Numbered from the stretch's first letter, positions 1-16,268 are shown. The stretch is 64,000 nt of DNA from Eledone cirrhosa (GCA_964016885.1 OZ024748.1:38514547-38578546), one strand, 5' to 3'. The notes: generated by a model not told the origin, from the letters alone. Numbers and translations: made by a program.

Positions 1-3000
1 ATAACACAACAACTAACACAACTCTTTAACATAACACAACTAACACAACTCTAACATAACACAACAACTAACACAACTCTTTAACATAACACAACAAATA
101 ACACAACTCTAACATAACACAACAACTAACACAATTCTTTAACATAACACAACAACTAAGACAACTCTTTAATATAACACAACAACTAACACAATTCTTT
201 AACATAAGACAACAACTAACACAATTCTAACATAACACAACTCTTTAACATAACACAACAACTAACACAACTCTTTAACGTAACACAACTACTAACACAA
301 CTCTTTAACATAACACAACAACTAACACAACTCTAACATAACACAACAACTAACACAACTCTAACATAACACAACTAACACAATTCTAACATAACACAAC
401 TAACACAACTCTAACATAACACAACTAACACAACTCTAACATAACACAACAACTAACACAATTCTAACATAACACAACAACTAACACAATTCTAACATGA
501 CACAACAACTAACAGAACAAGTAACATAACACAACTCTAACATAACACAACTAACACAACTCTAACATAACACAACTCTAACATAACACAACAACTAACA
601 CAACTCTAACATAACACAACTCTTTAACATAACACAACAACTAACACAACTAACACAATTCTAACATAACACAACTAACAGAACTCTAACATAACACAAC
701 AACTAACACAATTCTAATATAACACAACAACTAACACAACTCTTTAATATAACACAACTAACACAATTCTAACATAACACAACAACTAACACAACTCTAA
801 CATAACACAACAACTAACACAACTCTAACATAACATAACAACTAACACAATTCTAACATAACACAACTCTAACATAACACAAGAACTAACACAATTATAA
901 CATAACACAACTACTAACACAATTCTAACATAACACAACTCTAACATAACACAACAACTAACACAATTCTAACACAACACAACTCTAACATAACACAACA
1001 ACTAACACAATTCTAACATAACACGACAACTAACACAATTCTAACATGACACAACAACTAACAGAACAAGTAACATAACACAACAAGTAACACAACTCTA
1101 ACATAACACAAAAACTAACACAACTCTAACATAACACAACTAACACAATTCTAACATAAGACAACAACTAAAACAACTTTAACATAACACAAACACAACT
1201 CTAACATAACACAACTAACACAATTCTAACATAACACAACAACTAACACGATTCTAACATAACACAAAAACTAACACAACTCTAACATAACACGACTAAC
1301 ACAATTCTAACATAACACAACAACTAACACAACTCTAACATAACAACAACTAACACAACTCTAACATAACAACAACTAACACAATTCTAACATAACACAA
1401 CAACTAACACAATTCTAACATAACACAACTAAGACAACTCTAACATAACACAACAACTAAGACAACTCTTTAACATAACACAACAACTGACACAGCTCTT
1501 TAACATAACACCACAACTAACACAATTCTAACATAACACAACAACTAACACAACTCTAACACAACTCTTTAATATAACACAACTAACACAATTCTAACAT
1601 AACACAACTCTAACATAACAACAACTAACACAACTCTAACATAACACAACAACTAACACAATTCTAACATAACACAAGAACTAACACAATTATAACATAA
1701 CACAACTACTAACACGATTCTAACATAACACAACAACTAACACAATTCTAACACAACACAACAACTAACACAACTCTAACATAACACAACAACTAACACA
1801 ATTCTACCATAACACAACAACTAACACAATTCTAACATGACACAACAACTAACAGAACAAGTAACACAACACAACAAGTAACACAACTATAACATAACAC
1901 AGCTAACACAACTCTAACATAACACAACAAATAACACAACTCTAATATAACCCAACAACTAACACAACTCTTTAATATAACACAACAACTAACACAACTA
2001 ACACAATTCTAACATAACACAACAACTAACACAATTCTAACATAACACAACAACTAACACAACTCTTTAATATAACACAACTAACACAATTCTAACATAA
2101 CACAACAACTAACACAACTCTAACATAACACAACAACTAACACAACTCTAGCATAACATAACAACTAACACAATTCTAACATAACACAACTAACACAACT
2201 CTAACATAACACAACTAACACAATTCTAAGATAACACAACTAACACAACTCTAACATAACACAGCTAACACAACTCTAACATAACACAATAACTAACACA
2301 ACTCTAACATAACACAACAACTAACACAATTCTAACATAACACAACAACTAACACAATTCTAACATGACACAACAACTAACACAATTCTAACATAACACA
2401 ACTAACACAACTCTAACATAACACAACAAATAACACAACAACTAACACAACTCTAACATAACACAACTCTTTAACATAACACAACAACTAACACTACTAA
2501 CACAATTCTAACATAACACAACTAACAGAACTCTAACATAACACAACAACTAACACAACTCTAACATACAACTCCAACATAACACAACAACTAACACAAT
2601 TCTAACAGAACACAACAACTAACACAACTCTTTAACATAACACAACAACTAACACAATTCTAACATAACACAACAACTAACACAACTCTAACATAACACA
2701 ACTAACACAATTCTAACATAACACAACTAACACAATTCTAACATAACACAACAACTAACACAACTCTAACATAACACAACAACTAAGACAACTCTAACAT
2801 AACACCACAACTAACACAATTCTAACATAACACAACTAATACAACTCTAACATAACACAACAACTAAGACAACTCTAACATAACACAACTAACACAACTC
2901 TTTAACATAACACAACAATTAACACAATTCTAACATAACACAACAACTAACACAATTCTAACATAACACAACAACTAACACAACTCTAACATAACACAAC

Positions 3001-6000
3001 AACTAACACAACTCTAACATAACACAACAACTAACACAATTCTAACATAACACAACAAGTAACACAACTCTAACATAACACAACAACTAACACAACTCTA
3101 ACATAAACACAACAACTAACACAATTCTAACATAACACAACAAATAACACAACTCTAATATAACCCAACAACTAACACAACTCTAACATAACACAACTCT
3201 TTAACATAACACAACAACTAACACAACTAACACAATTCTAACATAACACAACAACTAACACAATTCTAACATAACACAACAACTAACACAACTCTTTAAT
3301 ATAACACAACTAACACAATTCTAACATAACACAACAACTAACACAACTCTAACATAACACAACTCTAACATAACACAACAACTAACACAACTCTAGCATA
3401 ACATAACAACTAACACAATTCTAACATAACACAACTAACACAACTCTAACATAACACAACTAACACAATTCTAAGATAACACAACTAACACAACTCTAAC
3501 ATAACACAGCTAACACAACTCTAACATAACACAATAACTAACACAACTCTAACATAACACAACAACTAACACAATTCTAACATAACACAACAACTAACAC
3601 AATTCTAACATGACACAACAACTAACAGAACAAGTAACATAACACAACTAACACAACTCTAACATAACACAACAAATAACACAACAACTAACACAACTCT
3701 AACATAACACAACTCTTTAACATAACACAACAACTAACACTACTAACACAATTCTAACATAACACAACTAACAGAACTCTAACATAACACAACAACTAAC
3801 ACAACTCTAACATACAACTCCAACATAACACAACAACTAACACAATTCTAACAGAACACAACAACTAACACAACTCTTTAACATAACACAACAACTAACA
3901 CAATTCTAACATAACACAACAACTAACACAACTCTAACATAACACAACTAACACAATTCTAACATAACACAACTAACACAATTCTAACATAACACAACAA
4001 CTAACACAACTCTAACATAACACAACAACTAAGACAACTCTAACATAACACCACAACTAACACAATTCTAACATAACACAACAACTAATACAACTCTAAC
4101 ATAACACAACAACTAAGACAACTCTAACATAACACAACTAACACAACTCTTTAATATAACACAACAATTAACACAATTCTAACATAACACAACAACTAAC
4201 ACAATTCTAACATAACACAACAACTAACACAACTCTAACATAACACAACAACTAACACAACTCTAACATAACACAACAACTAACACAATTCTAACATAAC
4301 ACAACAAGTAACACAACTCTAACATAACACAACAACTAACACAACTCTAACATAAACACAACAACTAACACAATTCTAACATAACACAACAACTAACACA
4401 ATTCTAACATAACACAACTAACAGAACTCTAACATAACACAACAACTAACACAATTCTAACATAACACAACTAACAGAACTCTAACATAACACAACAACT
4501 AACACAATTCTAACATAACACAACAACTAACACAACTCTTTAATATAACACAACTAACACAATTCTAACATAACACAACAACTAACACAATTCTAACATA
4601 ACACAACTCTAACATAACACAACAACTAACACAACTCTAACATAACACAACAACTAACTCAACTCTAACATAAGACAACAACTAACACAATTCTAACATA
4701 AGACAACCACTAACACAATTCTAACATAACACAACAACTAAGACAACTCTAACATAACACAACAACTAAGACAACTCTAACATAACACAATTCTAACATA
4801 ACACAACAATTAACACAACTCTAACACAACACAACAACTAAGACAACTCTAACATAACACAACTCTTCAACATAACACAACAACTAACACAATTCTAACA
4901 TAACACAACAAATAACACAACTCTAACATAAAACAACAACAAACACAATTCTAACATAAGACAACAACTAAAACAACTATAACATAACACAACTAACACA
5001 ATTCTAACATAACACATCTAACACAATTCTAACATAACACAACAACTAACACAACTCTAACATAACAACAACTAACACAATTCTAACATAACACAACAAC
5101 TAAGACAACTCTAACATAACAGAACAACTAAGACAACTCTTTAACATAACACAACAACTAACACAATTCTAACATAACACAACTAACACAACTCTAACAT
5201 AACACAACAACTAAGACAACTCTTTAACATAACACAACAACTAAGACAACTCTAAAATAACACAACTAACACAACTTTTCAACATAACACAACAACTAAC
5301 ACAATTCCAACATAACACAACAACTAACACAACTCTAACATAACGTAACAACTAACACAATTCTAACATTACACAACTAACACAACTCTAACATAACAAC
5401 TAACACAATTCTAACATAACACAACAACTAACACAATTCTAACATAACACAACTAACACAACTCTAACATAACACAACAACTAAGACAACTCTAACATAA
5501 CACAACTAACACAACTCTTTAACATAACACAACAACTAACACAACTCTAACATAACACAACAACTAACACAACTCTTTAAAATAACACAACAACTAAGAC
5601 AACTCTAAAATAACACAACTAACACAACTTTTCAACATAACACAACAACTAACACAATTCTAACATAACACAACAACTAACACAACTAACACAATTCTAA
5701 CATACCACAACAACTAACACAACTCTAACATAACACAACAACTAACACAACTCTAACAGAACACAACAACTAACACAACTCTTTAACATAACACAACAAC
5801 TAAGACAACTCTTTAATATAACACAACAACTAATACAATTCTTTAACATAACACAACAACTAACACAATTCTATCATAACACAACAACTAACACAACTCT
5901 AACATAACACAACAACTAAGACAAGTCTTTAACATAACACAACAACTGACACAACTCTTTAACATAACACAACTCCAACATAACACAACAACTAACACAA

Positions 6001-9000
6001 CTCTAACATAACGTAACAACTAACACAATTCTAACATAACACAAATAACACAACTCTAACATAACAACTAACACAATTCTAACATAACACAACAACTAAC
6101 ACAATTCTAACATAACACAACAACTGACACAACTCTTTAACATAACACAACTAACACAACTCTTTAACATAACACAACTAACACGATTCTAACATAACAC
6201 AACAACTAACACAACTCTTTAACATAACACAACTAACACAACTCTAACATAACACAACAACTAACACAACTCTTTAACATAACACAACAAATAACACAAC
6301 TCTAACATAACACAACAACTAACACAATTCTTTAACATAACACAACAACTAAGACAACTCTTTAATATAACACAACAACTAACACAACTCTTTAACATAA
6401 CACAACAACTAACACAATTCTAACATAACACAACAACTAACACAACTCTTTAACATAACACAACAACTAACACAACTCTTTAACGTAACACAACAACTAA
6501 CACAACTCTTTAACATAACACAACAACTAACACAACTCTAACATAACACAACTCTAACATAACACAACTAACACAATTCTAACATAACACAACTAACACA
6601 ACTCTAACATAACACAACTAACACAACTCTAACATAACACAATAACTAACAGAATTCTAACATAACACGACAACTAACACAACTCTAACATAACACAATT
6701 CTAACATACAACTCCAACATAACACAACAACTAACACAATTCTAACATAACACAACAACTAACACAACTCTAACATAACACAACAACTAACACAATTCTA
6801 ACATAACACAACTCTAACATAACACAACTAACACAACTCTAACATAACACAACTCTAACATAACACAACAACTAACACAACTCTAACATAACAGAACTGT
6901 TTAACATAACACAACAACTAACACAACTAACACAATTCTAACATAACACAACTAACAGAACTCTAACATAACACAACAACTAACACAATTCTAATATAAC
7001 ACAACAACTAACACAACTCTTTAATATAACACAACTAACACAATTCTAACATAACACAACAACTAACACAACTCTAACATAACACAACAACTAACACAAC
7101 TCTAACATAACACAACAACTAACACAATTCTAACATAACACAACTCTAACATAACACAAGAACTAACACAATTATAACATAACACAACTACTAACACAAT
7201 TCTAACATAACACAACTCTAACATAACACAACAACTAACACAATTCTAACACAACACAACTCTAACATAACACAACAACTAACACAATTCTAACATAACA
7301 CAACAACTAACACAATTCTAACATGACACAACAACTAACAGAACAAGTAACATAACACAACAAGTAACACAACTCTAACATAACACAAAAACTAACACAA
7401 CTCTAACATAACACAACTAACACAATTCTAACATAAGACAACAACTAAAACAACTTTAACATAACACAAACACTAACACAACTCTAACATAACACAACTA
7501 ACACAATTCTAACATAACACAACAACTAACACGATTCTAACATAACACAAAAACTAACACAACTCTAACATAACACGACTAACACAATTCTAACATAACA
7601 CAACAACTAACACAACTCTAACATAACAACAACTAACACAATTCTAACATAACACAACAACTAACACAATTCTAACATAACACAACTAAGACAACTCTAA
7701 CATAACACAACAACTAAGACAACTCTTTAACATAACACAACAACTGACACAGCTCTTTAACATAACACCACAACTAACACAATTCTAACATAACACAACA
7801 ACTAACACAACTCTAACACAACTCTTTAATATAACACAACTAACACAATTCTAACATAACACAACTCTAACATAACAACAACTAACACAACTCTAACATA
7901 ACACAACAACTAACACAATTCTAACATAACAGAACTCTAACATAACACAAGAACTAACACAATTATAACATAACACAACTACTAACACAATTCTAACATA
8001 ACACAACTCTAACATAACACAACAACTAACACAACACAACAACTAACACAACTCTAACATAACACAACAACTAACACAATTCTACCATAACACAACAACT
8101 AACACAATTCTAACATGACACAACAACTAACAGAACAAGTAACATAACACAACAAGTAACACAACTCTAACATAACACAGCTAACACAACTCTAACATAA
8201 CACAACAAATAACACAACTCTAATATAACCCAACAACTAACACAACTCTAACATAACACAACTCTTTAACATAACACAACAACTAACACAACTAACACAA
8301 TTCTAACATAACACAACAACTAACACAATTCTAACATAACACAACAACTAACACAACTCTTTAATATAACACAACTAACACAATTCTAACATAACACAAC
8401 AACTAACACAACTCTAACATAACACAACTCTAACATAACACAACAACTAACACAACTCTAGCATAACATAACAACTAACACAATTCTAACATAACACAAC
8501 TAACACAACTCTAACATAACACAACTAACACAATTCTAAGATAACACAACTAACACAACTAACACAACTCTAACATAACACAACAACTAACACAACTCTA
8601 ACATAACACAACTAACACAATTCTAACATAACACAACAACTAACACAATTCTAACATGACACAACAACTAACAGAACAAGTAACATAACACAACTCTAAC
8701 ATAACACAACTAACACAACTCTAACATAACACAACAAATAACACAACAACTAACACAACTCTAACATAACACAACTCTTTAACATAACACAACAACTAAC
8801 ACTACTAACACAATTCTAACATAACACAACTAACAGAACTCTAACATAACACAACTAACACAACTCTAACATACAACTCCAACATAACACAACAACTAAC
8901 ACAATTCTAACAGAACACAACAACTAACACAACTCTTTAACATAACACAACAACTAACACAATTCTAACATAACACAACTCTAACATAACACAACTAACA

Positions 9001-10876
9001 CAATTCTAACATAACACAACAACTAACACAATTCTAACATAACACAACAACTAACACAACTCTAACATAACACAACAACTAACACAACTCTAACATAACA
9101 CCACAACTAACACAATTCTAACATAACACAACAACTAATACAACTCTAACATAACACAACAACTAAGACAACTCTAACATAACACAACTAACACAACTCT
9201 TTAACATAACACAACAATTAACACAATTCTAACATAACACAACAACTAACACAATTCTAACATAACACAACAACTAACACAACTCTAACATAACACAACA
9301 ACTAACACAACTCTAACATAACACAACAACTAACACAATTCTAACATAACACAACAACTAACACAATTCTAACATAACACAACTAACAGAACTCTAACAT
9401 AACACAACAACTAACACAATTCTAACATAACACAACTAACAGAACTCTAACATAACACAACAACTAACACAATTCTAACATAACACAACAACTAACACAA
9501 CTCTTTAATATAACACAACTAACACAATTCTAACATAACACAATTCTAACATAACACAACTCTAACATAACACAACAACTAAGACAACTCTAACATAACA
9601 CAACAACTAACACAATTCTAACATAACACAACAACTAACACAATTCTAACACAACTCTTTAACATAACACAACAACTAACACAATTCTAACATAACACAA
9701 CAACTAACACAACTCTCACATAACACAACTCTAACATAACACAACAACTAACACAATTCTAACATAACACAACAACTAACACAATTCTATCATAACACAA
9801 CAACTAACACAATTCTAACACAACACAACAACTAACACAACTCTAACATAACACAACAACTAACACAATTCTAACATAACACAACAACTAACACAATTCT
9901 AACATAACACAACAACTAACACAACTCTAACATAACACAACAACTAACACAACTCTAACATACAACTCCAACATAACACAACAACTAACACAATTCTAAC
10001 AGAACACAACAACTAACACAACTCTTTAACATAACACAACAACTAACACAATTCTAACATAACACAACAACTAACACAATTCTAATATAACACAACAACT
10101 AACACAATTCTAACATAACACAACAACTAACACAACTCTAACATAACACAACAACTAAGACAACTCTAACATAACACAACAACTAACAGAATTCTAACAT
10201 AACACAACTCTAACATAACACAACAACTAACACAATTCTAACATAACACAACAACTAAGACAACTCTAACATAACACAACAACTAACACAATTCTAACAT
10301 AACACAACTCTATCATAACACAACTCTAACATAACACAACAACTAACACAACTCTAACATAACACAACTGTAACATAACACAACTCTTTAACATAACACA
10401 ACAACTAACACAACTAACACAACTCTAACATAACACAACAACTAACACAACTCTAACATAACACAACAACTAACACAATTCTAACATAACACAATTATAA
10501 CATAACACAACAACTAACACAATTATAACATAACACAACAACTAACACAACTCTAACATAACACAACAACTAACACAATTCTAACATAACACAACTCTTT
10601 AATATAACACAACTAACACAATTCTAACATAACACAACTCTTTAACATAACACAACAACTAACACAACTCTCACATAACACAACAACTAACACAACTCTA
10701 ACATAACACAACAACTAACACAATTCTAACATAACAGAACAACTAACACAACTCTTTAACTTAACACAACAACTAACACAACTCTAACATAACACAACAA
10801 CTAACACAATTCTAACATAATACAACAACTAACACAACTCTAACATAACAAAACTAACACAACTCTAACATAACAC
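1..10876. repeat. 10.9-kb G-poor tandem array (about 28-bp unit), truncated at window edge
   Basis: The stretch is built from a roughly 28-bp unit made of TTCTAACATAACACAA, then CAACTAACACAA. Variants change TTCTAAC to CTCTAAC or CTCTTTAAC, or drop the CAACTAA block. Guanine is almost absent from the plus strand. Rare variants mark higher-order copying: the CACAGCTCTT variant at 1491 recurs at 7748, and the AAAACAACTTT variant near 1160 recurs near 7440, so a segment of 2 kb or more is repeated about 6.26-6.28 kb away. The CTCTAGCATAAC variant occurs near 2147, 3392 and 8457. No gene is seen in it. Confidence 0.97.
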
Positions 10877-11174
10877 ATGTGATAAACATGAAATTATGAA
10901 TGCTGGAAAATAAAGACAAAATGTGTATAATGTAAATACAAGCCTCCTCTACGTTACGGAATTCCACAATTATAGAAATTATAAAGAAGGTCCAGTAATT
11001 TCGGGATACATTCTGTAACATGGTTCTTTATGAGACTCGGGTAAATTTTCACATTTTAAAAGCTAAGCTTTGTTCTTAGCCTAAAGATGGTTTTCGTAAA
11101 GTACAATTAATAATTAAAAAATCTAAAACATCTATGTACACACCCACCCATACATACACATGTGTGTATGTATG
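10877..11174. other. Unique AT-rich DNA, no gene seen
   Basis: This follows the tandem array directly. It has no open frame of note and no recognised repeat, apart from a short alternating CA/TG-rich stretch near 11140-11175 that leads into the SINE cluster. Confidence 0.6.
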
Positions 11175-11630
11175 TACGGCTTTTATTCTGAGTTCAAATC
11201 CCGCCGAGGTTAACTTTGCCTTTCATCCTTACAGGGTTCGATAAAATAAAGTACCAGTACCGTACTGAATATTGCTGGCCTTGTTCCAAAAGTAGAACAT
11301 TAGTGTCGGATGCCATGCTTTGGCGCATAGAGTTACGGCCCTTGCCAGTCTGAGTTCAAATCGCGCCGAGGTTAACTTTGCCTTTCATCCTTACGGGGTC
11401 GATAAGATAAAGTACCAGTAATACACTGGTTAATTGCTGCCCTTGTGCCTAACGTAGAAACAATTATTATGTTGATAGAGTTACGCCCCTTGCCAGTCTG
11501 AGTTCAAATCCCGCCGAGGTTAACTTTGCCTTTCATCCTTACGGGGTCGATAAAATAAAGTACCAGTAATGTACTGGGTATTTGCTGGCCTTGTGCCAAA
11601 AGTAGAAACAATTATTATGTTGATAGTCAA
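11175..11630 (+). repeat. Three head-to-tail pieces of a tRNA-derived cephalopod SINE
   Basis: Three consecutive partial copies begin near 11185, 11302 and 11475. Each has a B-box-like GAGTTCAAATC block, then GTTAACTTTGCCTTTCATCC, GATAAAATAAAGTACCAG and a GCTGGCCTTGT-type 3' block with a GTAGAAACAATTATT-like tail. The tandem arrangement suggests repeated insertion into SINE tails or unequal duplication. Confidence 0.85.
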
Positions 11631-11699
11631 TACGAAACTGGTTGAGTATATGTGTATAGGTGTGACGTCCGAACGAGTATCCACCACCTCCAACTCACC

Positions 11700-11978
11700 C
11701 TTCGTTTCAGCTCTCCGTTCAAATCCCGCCGAGGTCAACTTTGCCTTTCATCTATTCGAGATCGACAAAAAAAAAAAAAAAACCCAAAAACCAGTCCAGT
11801 ACTGGGGTCAATATTTCCTCAAATTCTCTTTCATCTCTTTCTCACTTTCATTCTCTAACTCTCTCTCTCACTCTCTATCCTTCTCTGGAAGAAATCTGTT
11901 GTATTCAGACCAGGAGATGGACATGCCCCGCCAGGTTTTAAAATGCCCTAGAAACGCCGTATCACAATACCAATAGAG
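11700..11978 (+). repeat. Composite repeat: SINE head/middle plus CT-rich body
   Basis: A SINE B-box and TTTGCCTTTCATC block is followed by an A-run, a CT-rich tract, and then TCTCTGGAAGAAATCTG..GTATTCAG and GCCAGG.TTTAAA blocks ending near CGTATCAC. The same order recurs at 24880-25072, so this is a repeat family and not a local accident. I cannot name the family. Confidence 0.6.
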
Positions 11979-12372
11979 GGAGGGTCGATTCCTAACACAG
12001 AAACAAGACTTTCCCCACAGGATTTTAGACAATATCAACAAGGTAATTATAACTGTATGTATGAACGTAAGTACGAATGCATGTAAGTATGTATGTGAAT
12101 ACATCTGTGTGTATATGCGTGAGTGTATCTATCTCTGTGCGTGTGTTTGTATAATTTCAAGACAATTTTTCAATGTAATTCAATTCATTTATTTCGTCCA
12201 GAACATAGACAAAGAAATGGAAGACTCACTGCATAGACAAAGAAATGGAAGACTAAAGCATTTTTGGTTACGGCTGAGGAAAGAGGTCAAGATTTGGTGT
12301 AAATGGGTCAAGGACACCTCGTACATTACTGAAACAACACTAAAAAACAACAAAAATGATTATTCTTTGTTA
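11979..12372. other. Intergenic DNA with degenerate TGTATG repeats, no gene seen
   Basis: It contains imperfect GTATGTAAGTATG-type repeats around 12050-12150 and a short direct duplication of AGACAAAGAAATGGAAGACT at 12207-12252. No coding frame looks conserved. Confidence 0.5.
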
Positions 12373-12384
12373 CTACTACTACTA

Positions 12385-12572
12385 ATAATAATAATTGTTT
12401 CTACCTTTGGCACAAGGCCAGCAATTATCCAGTACATTACTGGTACTTTATTTTATCGACCCCGCAAGGATGAAAGGCAAAGTCAACCTCAGCGGGATTT
12501 GAACGGGGACGTAACTATGCTGGAAAGCATGGCGTCCGACCCTCTACCGATACTGCCAATCCACCGCCTACT
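12385..12572 (-). repeat. SINE (tRNA-derived), minus orientation, near full length
   Basis: Read on the minus strand it starts GGCGGTGGATTGGCAGTATC and passes a B-box-like block. It continues with TTGACTTTGCCTTTCATCC, GATAAAATAAAGTACCAG and GCTGGCCTTGTGCC, and ends with GTAGAAACAATTATTATT. It lies immediately downstream, in the sense of transcription, of the (ATT)n tail of the Tx1-type element. Confidence 0.9.
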
Positions 12573-12860
12573 AATAATAATAATGATTTCATTTATTAGC
12601 CACAAGGGCCGACATGTAGGGGACAATACAAAGACAGGGACAGTGGGGGTTTACAATAAGGTCGAGTAAAAGTGCACAATGGCAAGACTAATTTAACAAT
12701 GAAAATATAAAAATATTAAATAAACTATGCATAAATATAACAAAATAAATTCCCTGATAGGGGGTGGACGACCCTGGGGTGATTCGGGTACCCCACCAAT
12801 CCTGAACCACCCTGCACTTCTAGGGCACCCAGGGAGAGCACCCCTCTCAAGTTAGCTAGC

Positions 12861-15800
12861 CTATAGGCGCATGGTCAGAGTAGGCCCATTCACACGAGCC
12901 ATTCTCGCCACATTCACCCACCTTTTAGCAAATGTACTGGGGGGCAGCACTTCTCTCTCCACCCTCACCTTCCTTTCCAGGTGAAACTTGAAGAAGTTGA
13001 TGAGGGATTGGCCGAAGAGAAAAGTGTCTGTCTTTAGTCCTTTCAACCTGGTGCACCATATAATCTCTTTCGCAACTGCCACCAGACAGAGGAAAATTTC
13101 CTGCTCTTCCTGACCTAAGGAAGGCGGTGGATCGATCTTCACTATGGACTCGGCCGATAGCCGGATTCGTTCCACACGCGAAAGTAGCTGTTCGACATAA
13201 CTCCACAAGTCAGTAATGCACGAACATTGGACAAGTGCGTGCAGAACGGTTCCGTCGTTCTGTGCACATCTTGGGCAGGTCCATCTGACAGCACTTCCGT
13301 GCCTGTAGAGTTTATCCCGAACCGGCAGTGCCAAGCGAGGGATTTCTGGAAATTGTCCATCGTCCCCGGCTCAAAAGTCCTCCGGTACAGACTGGTCAGT
13401 TCGACTTCGTCGAGGCCCAAAGCTTCTCCGAGTGCGTCATCGCACTTGCCCACCACTAATCCTCTATAGAACTCGAGAGTGGAAGTTCCACTAATCGCAT
13501 TGCCCGCTTGGTAGAGGGCAGGGAGTGCCTGGAAACATTCCAGGTGCCAGTCACCCAGTCTCGGTCTCTTCTTGACCCAGGACTGCAGCTCAGTCAAAGA
13601 AATGAGCTGCGGAAAGGCCCGTCTGATAAACGGCGACCACACCTGTTCACCGTTGAGGCAGAATATCTGGAGATGTCGCAACCTCAACGCATGTCTGCGC
13701 ATCATTAGCCACGGCATGCCCAGCCCTCCGCGTAGAGGGTGCTGGCAGCAGATGGACCGCCTCACCAACGGAACTTGTCCCCTCCACAAGAATTTGAAGA
13801 GGAGCCGTTCCAACTTGACGAGGCGCGGACAGGGGCAAGGCACGACGGTGAGGCGGTAGTAGATGACGGACGCGATGTACGCATTCGCCACCTCCGCGCG
13901 ACCTTTCAGTGATAGCTTCCTCCCAGCCCATTTTTGGGTGAGACTGGCTACTCTGCTCGTTACCTCATCCCAATTCTTTTCCACCTGGAGGTCTGGTCCG
14001 AACCAAACCCCGAGCAACTTTACCGGTCCGTCCGTCCAGCGCCCCACAACGCTGTTGGATGGCATGGGCTTGCCTCTCCAGGTTCCGAGCTGCAAGCCCA
14101 CCGACTTTTCCGGGTTAAGTTTGGCTCCTGTCAACCTTTCATATTCCTTCAATAAGGTGCCGACCACCTCGATTTATGAGGTGTTCGACACCATCACGGT
14201 GATGTCGTCAGCATAAGCCGACACCGCCTTTCCACGTCCCGGTTCGAGCGGGATGCCCTGCAACAGCTCCAGCTTCTGCAGTAAAGGCTCGAGAGTCAAT
14301 ACGTACAGAAGGGAAGAGAGAGGGCACCCTTGATGGACCGATCGGGAGAGCCGAAATGGTTCCGAGAGGTGGCCATTAACCTTGACCACCGAGCGTGTGC
14401 CGCTGTGCATTGCAACGATCCAGCTTCTAAAGACAGGGCCGAAGCCAGCTGCTTTGAGGACAAACTCCAGATACCGATGGTCGACCCTATCGAATGCTTT
14501 TGATTGATCTAAATTGATCAGTGCCCCACCGAAGCCAGGTTTACACCCTACCCTCTCTATGATGTATCGCATGAGGTGGAGATTGTCGTGTATGGACCTG
14601 GCTGGGATTGCGCAAGTTTGCGCCTCCCCAACCAAATCCTCGACGACAAGCGCCAATCTCTTTGCTAACACCTTGGCCAAAATCTTAAACTCTGTGTTGA
14701 GCAGAGTTATGGGCCTGAAGTTGTCTAATGTATCCCTCTTGTTCTCATCTTTCCTTATCAGCGTCACCACTCCCCTGCTCACAGAACTGGGAATACTCCC
14801 ATTCTGCTGCCAGTTGCAGTAGAGTGCTTCGAGGAGTTCGGAGAACAAGTCTGGCATATTTACGTAAAGCTCGTAGGGCAGGCCATCCAAACCGGGTGAC
14901 TTGTGCCTCATGCAGCCGACAAGGGCGTCCTGAATTTCGGATGAAGTAATCGGCCTTTCGCAGCGCTCAGCGTCGACCGTCGAGATGCGCGGCAAGCCGT
15001 CAAGGTAGGGACTGAAATCCGCTACTCTCTCTGACTCGCCACTCTCCCTGAACAACCGAGCAAAGTGCTGGCGAAAGGCCTCACACATCCGCTTGGAATC
15101 GCTTATCTCGTGTCCATCTCGGTCCGCCAAAGACCGAATTGTGGTTTCATTACCACGCTGCGCCTCCGCCACGCGGGCCCATCGAACAGCTTTAGTTCCC
15201 TCGTTTCTCAGCGCATGCGCCTTAGCTCTGACAATGCAACCTTCGTGTTTCGCATTGAAGAAATGGTCTAATACCATTCTCGCCGCTAGCACGTCAGTTG
15301 CGATGCCACTACAAATAACCTCGTCTAACTTATCTACCAGCTCCCCCCCCCTTTCTATTTTTCTCTAACGCTAGTTCTTTGCTGAACTCTATCGAAGTTA
15401 CTCTAATCTCTCTTTTGAGAGCCACCCACCATCTGTTGTTGATGATGCCCCCTGTCAACTTTTGCTTAACTAAATTGTTGACTCGGTCCCTGTAAGCCTT
15501 ACGTGCCGGAAATGACATGTTCAGCTTCCAGTAACCCGGTCCTAACCTACACGTTTTATTTAGGCCGACCGTACAGATCAAAAATTTGTGATCTGAATAG
15601 GCGACCGTTTTAAAAAGTGGACAGCCCACACTATTTCTATCTATTTTCCTAATGAAGATCCTGTCTATATACGATCTAGATGACCCCATTCGGTTGGTCC
15701 ATGTCCATACTGGCACATTGGGGAAATCTAGTCGATACCTGTCAGACAGTTGGAACTGGCTGAGTAGGTGCTTGAGGCTTTTGCACCCCCCGCTCCTATC

Positions 15801-16268
15801 GGCTACTCCCATACAATCCCAGCGTGCGTCTAAGATGCCATTTCAGTCCCCCGCTAACAGTAAAGGGCGAGACGTACCCAGAAAGGTCTCCAGGCGCCTA
15901 AAGAAGTCAGGTCGTCCGGCCCCTGTAGGGGCGTAGACGGCCAGCACTCTAAAGGCACCACCTTCGCTACTGCTCACATCCAAGACCACCAACTTACCGT
16001 CCGGGTCCCGGAAGATCGACCTTACCTGAAGATCCAGTCCTTTCCTAAACAGCACTGCCACCCCACCCCCCATTCCCGGCCTGCTAACAGATGCGAAGAT
16101 TTCATAGTCGTCGAAAATGGGGGCTAGTGCGCGCGTGTTGGAAATTCTGGTCTCGCTTATGGCAATCACATCCATTTCCAGCGACCGGAGGTCGTTGAGC
16201 AGGCGACCCTGCTTCCAGGGTGACCCCAGGCCGCGAACATTTAAACTTCCTACTCTTAATATGGCCAT
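12861..16268 (-). pseudogene. ORF2 of Tx1-like element: APE endonuclease + reverse transcriptase + CCHC, broken
   Basis: The start is the ATG at 16268 opening MAILRVGSLNVRGLG. Endonuclease blocks follow: LNVRGL, ISETRI, VYAPTG, the GD.N block and SYIDRIFI..SDHKFL. RT blocks follow: LLNTEFKILAKVLAKRL, the INLDQSKAFDRV motif A, HQGCPLSSLLY motif B and the AYADD catalytic box near 14200-14220. A C-x2-C-x8-H-x4-C finger lies near 13210-13270. Breaks: TGA at 15843-15845, exactly where GD(W/F)N is expected; a frameshift at the G9 run on the minus strand (plus C-run 15343-15351); TAA near 14171-14173 just after the AYADD box; and a frameshift near 13335. The last base of the frame is 12861, giving about 1,136 codons, close to family size. 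It would nick DNA and copy the element RNA by target-primed reverse transcription, but it cannot now be made intact. Confidence 0.88.
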
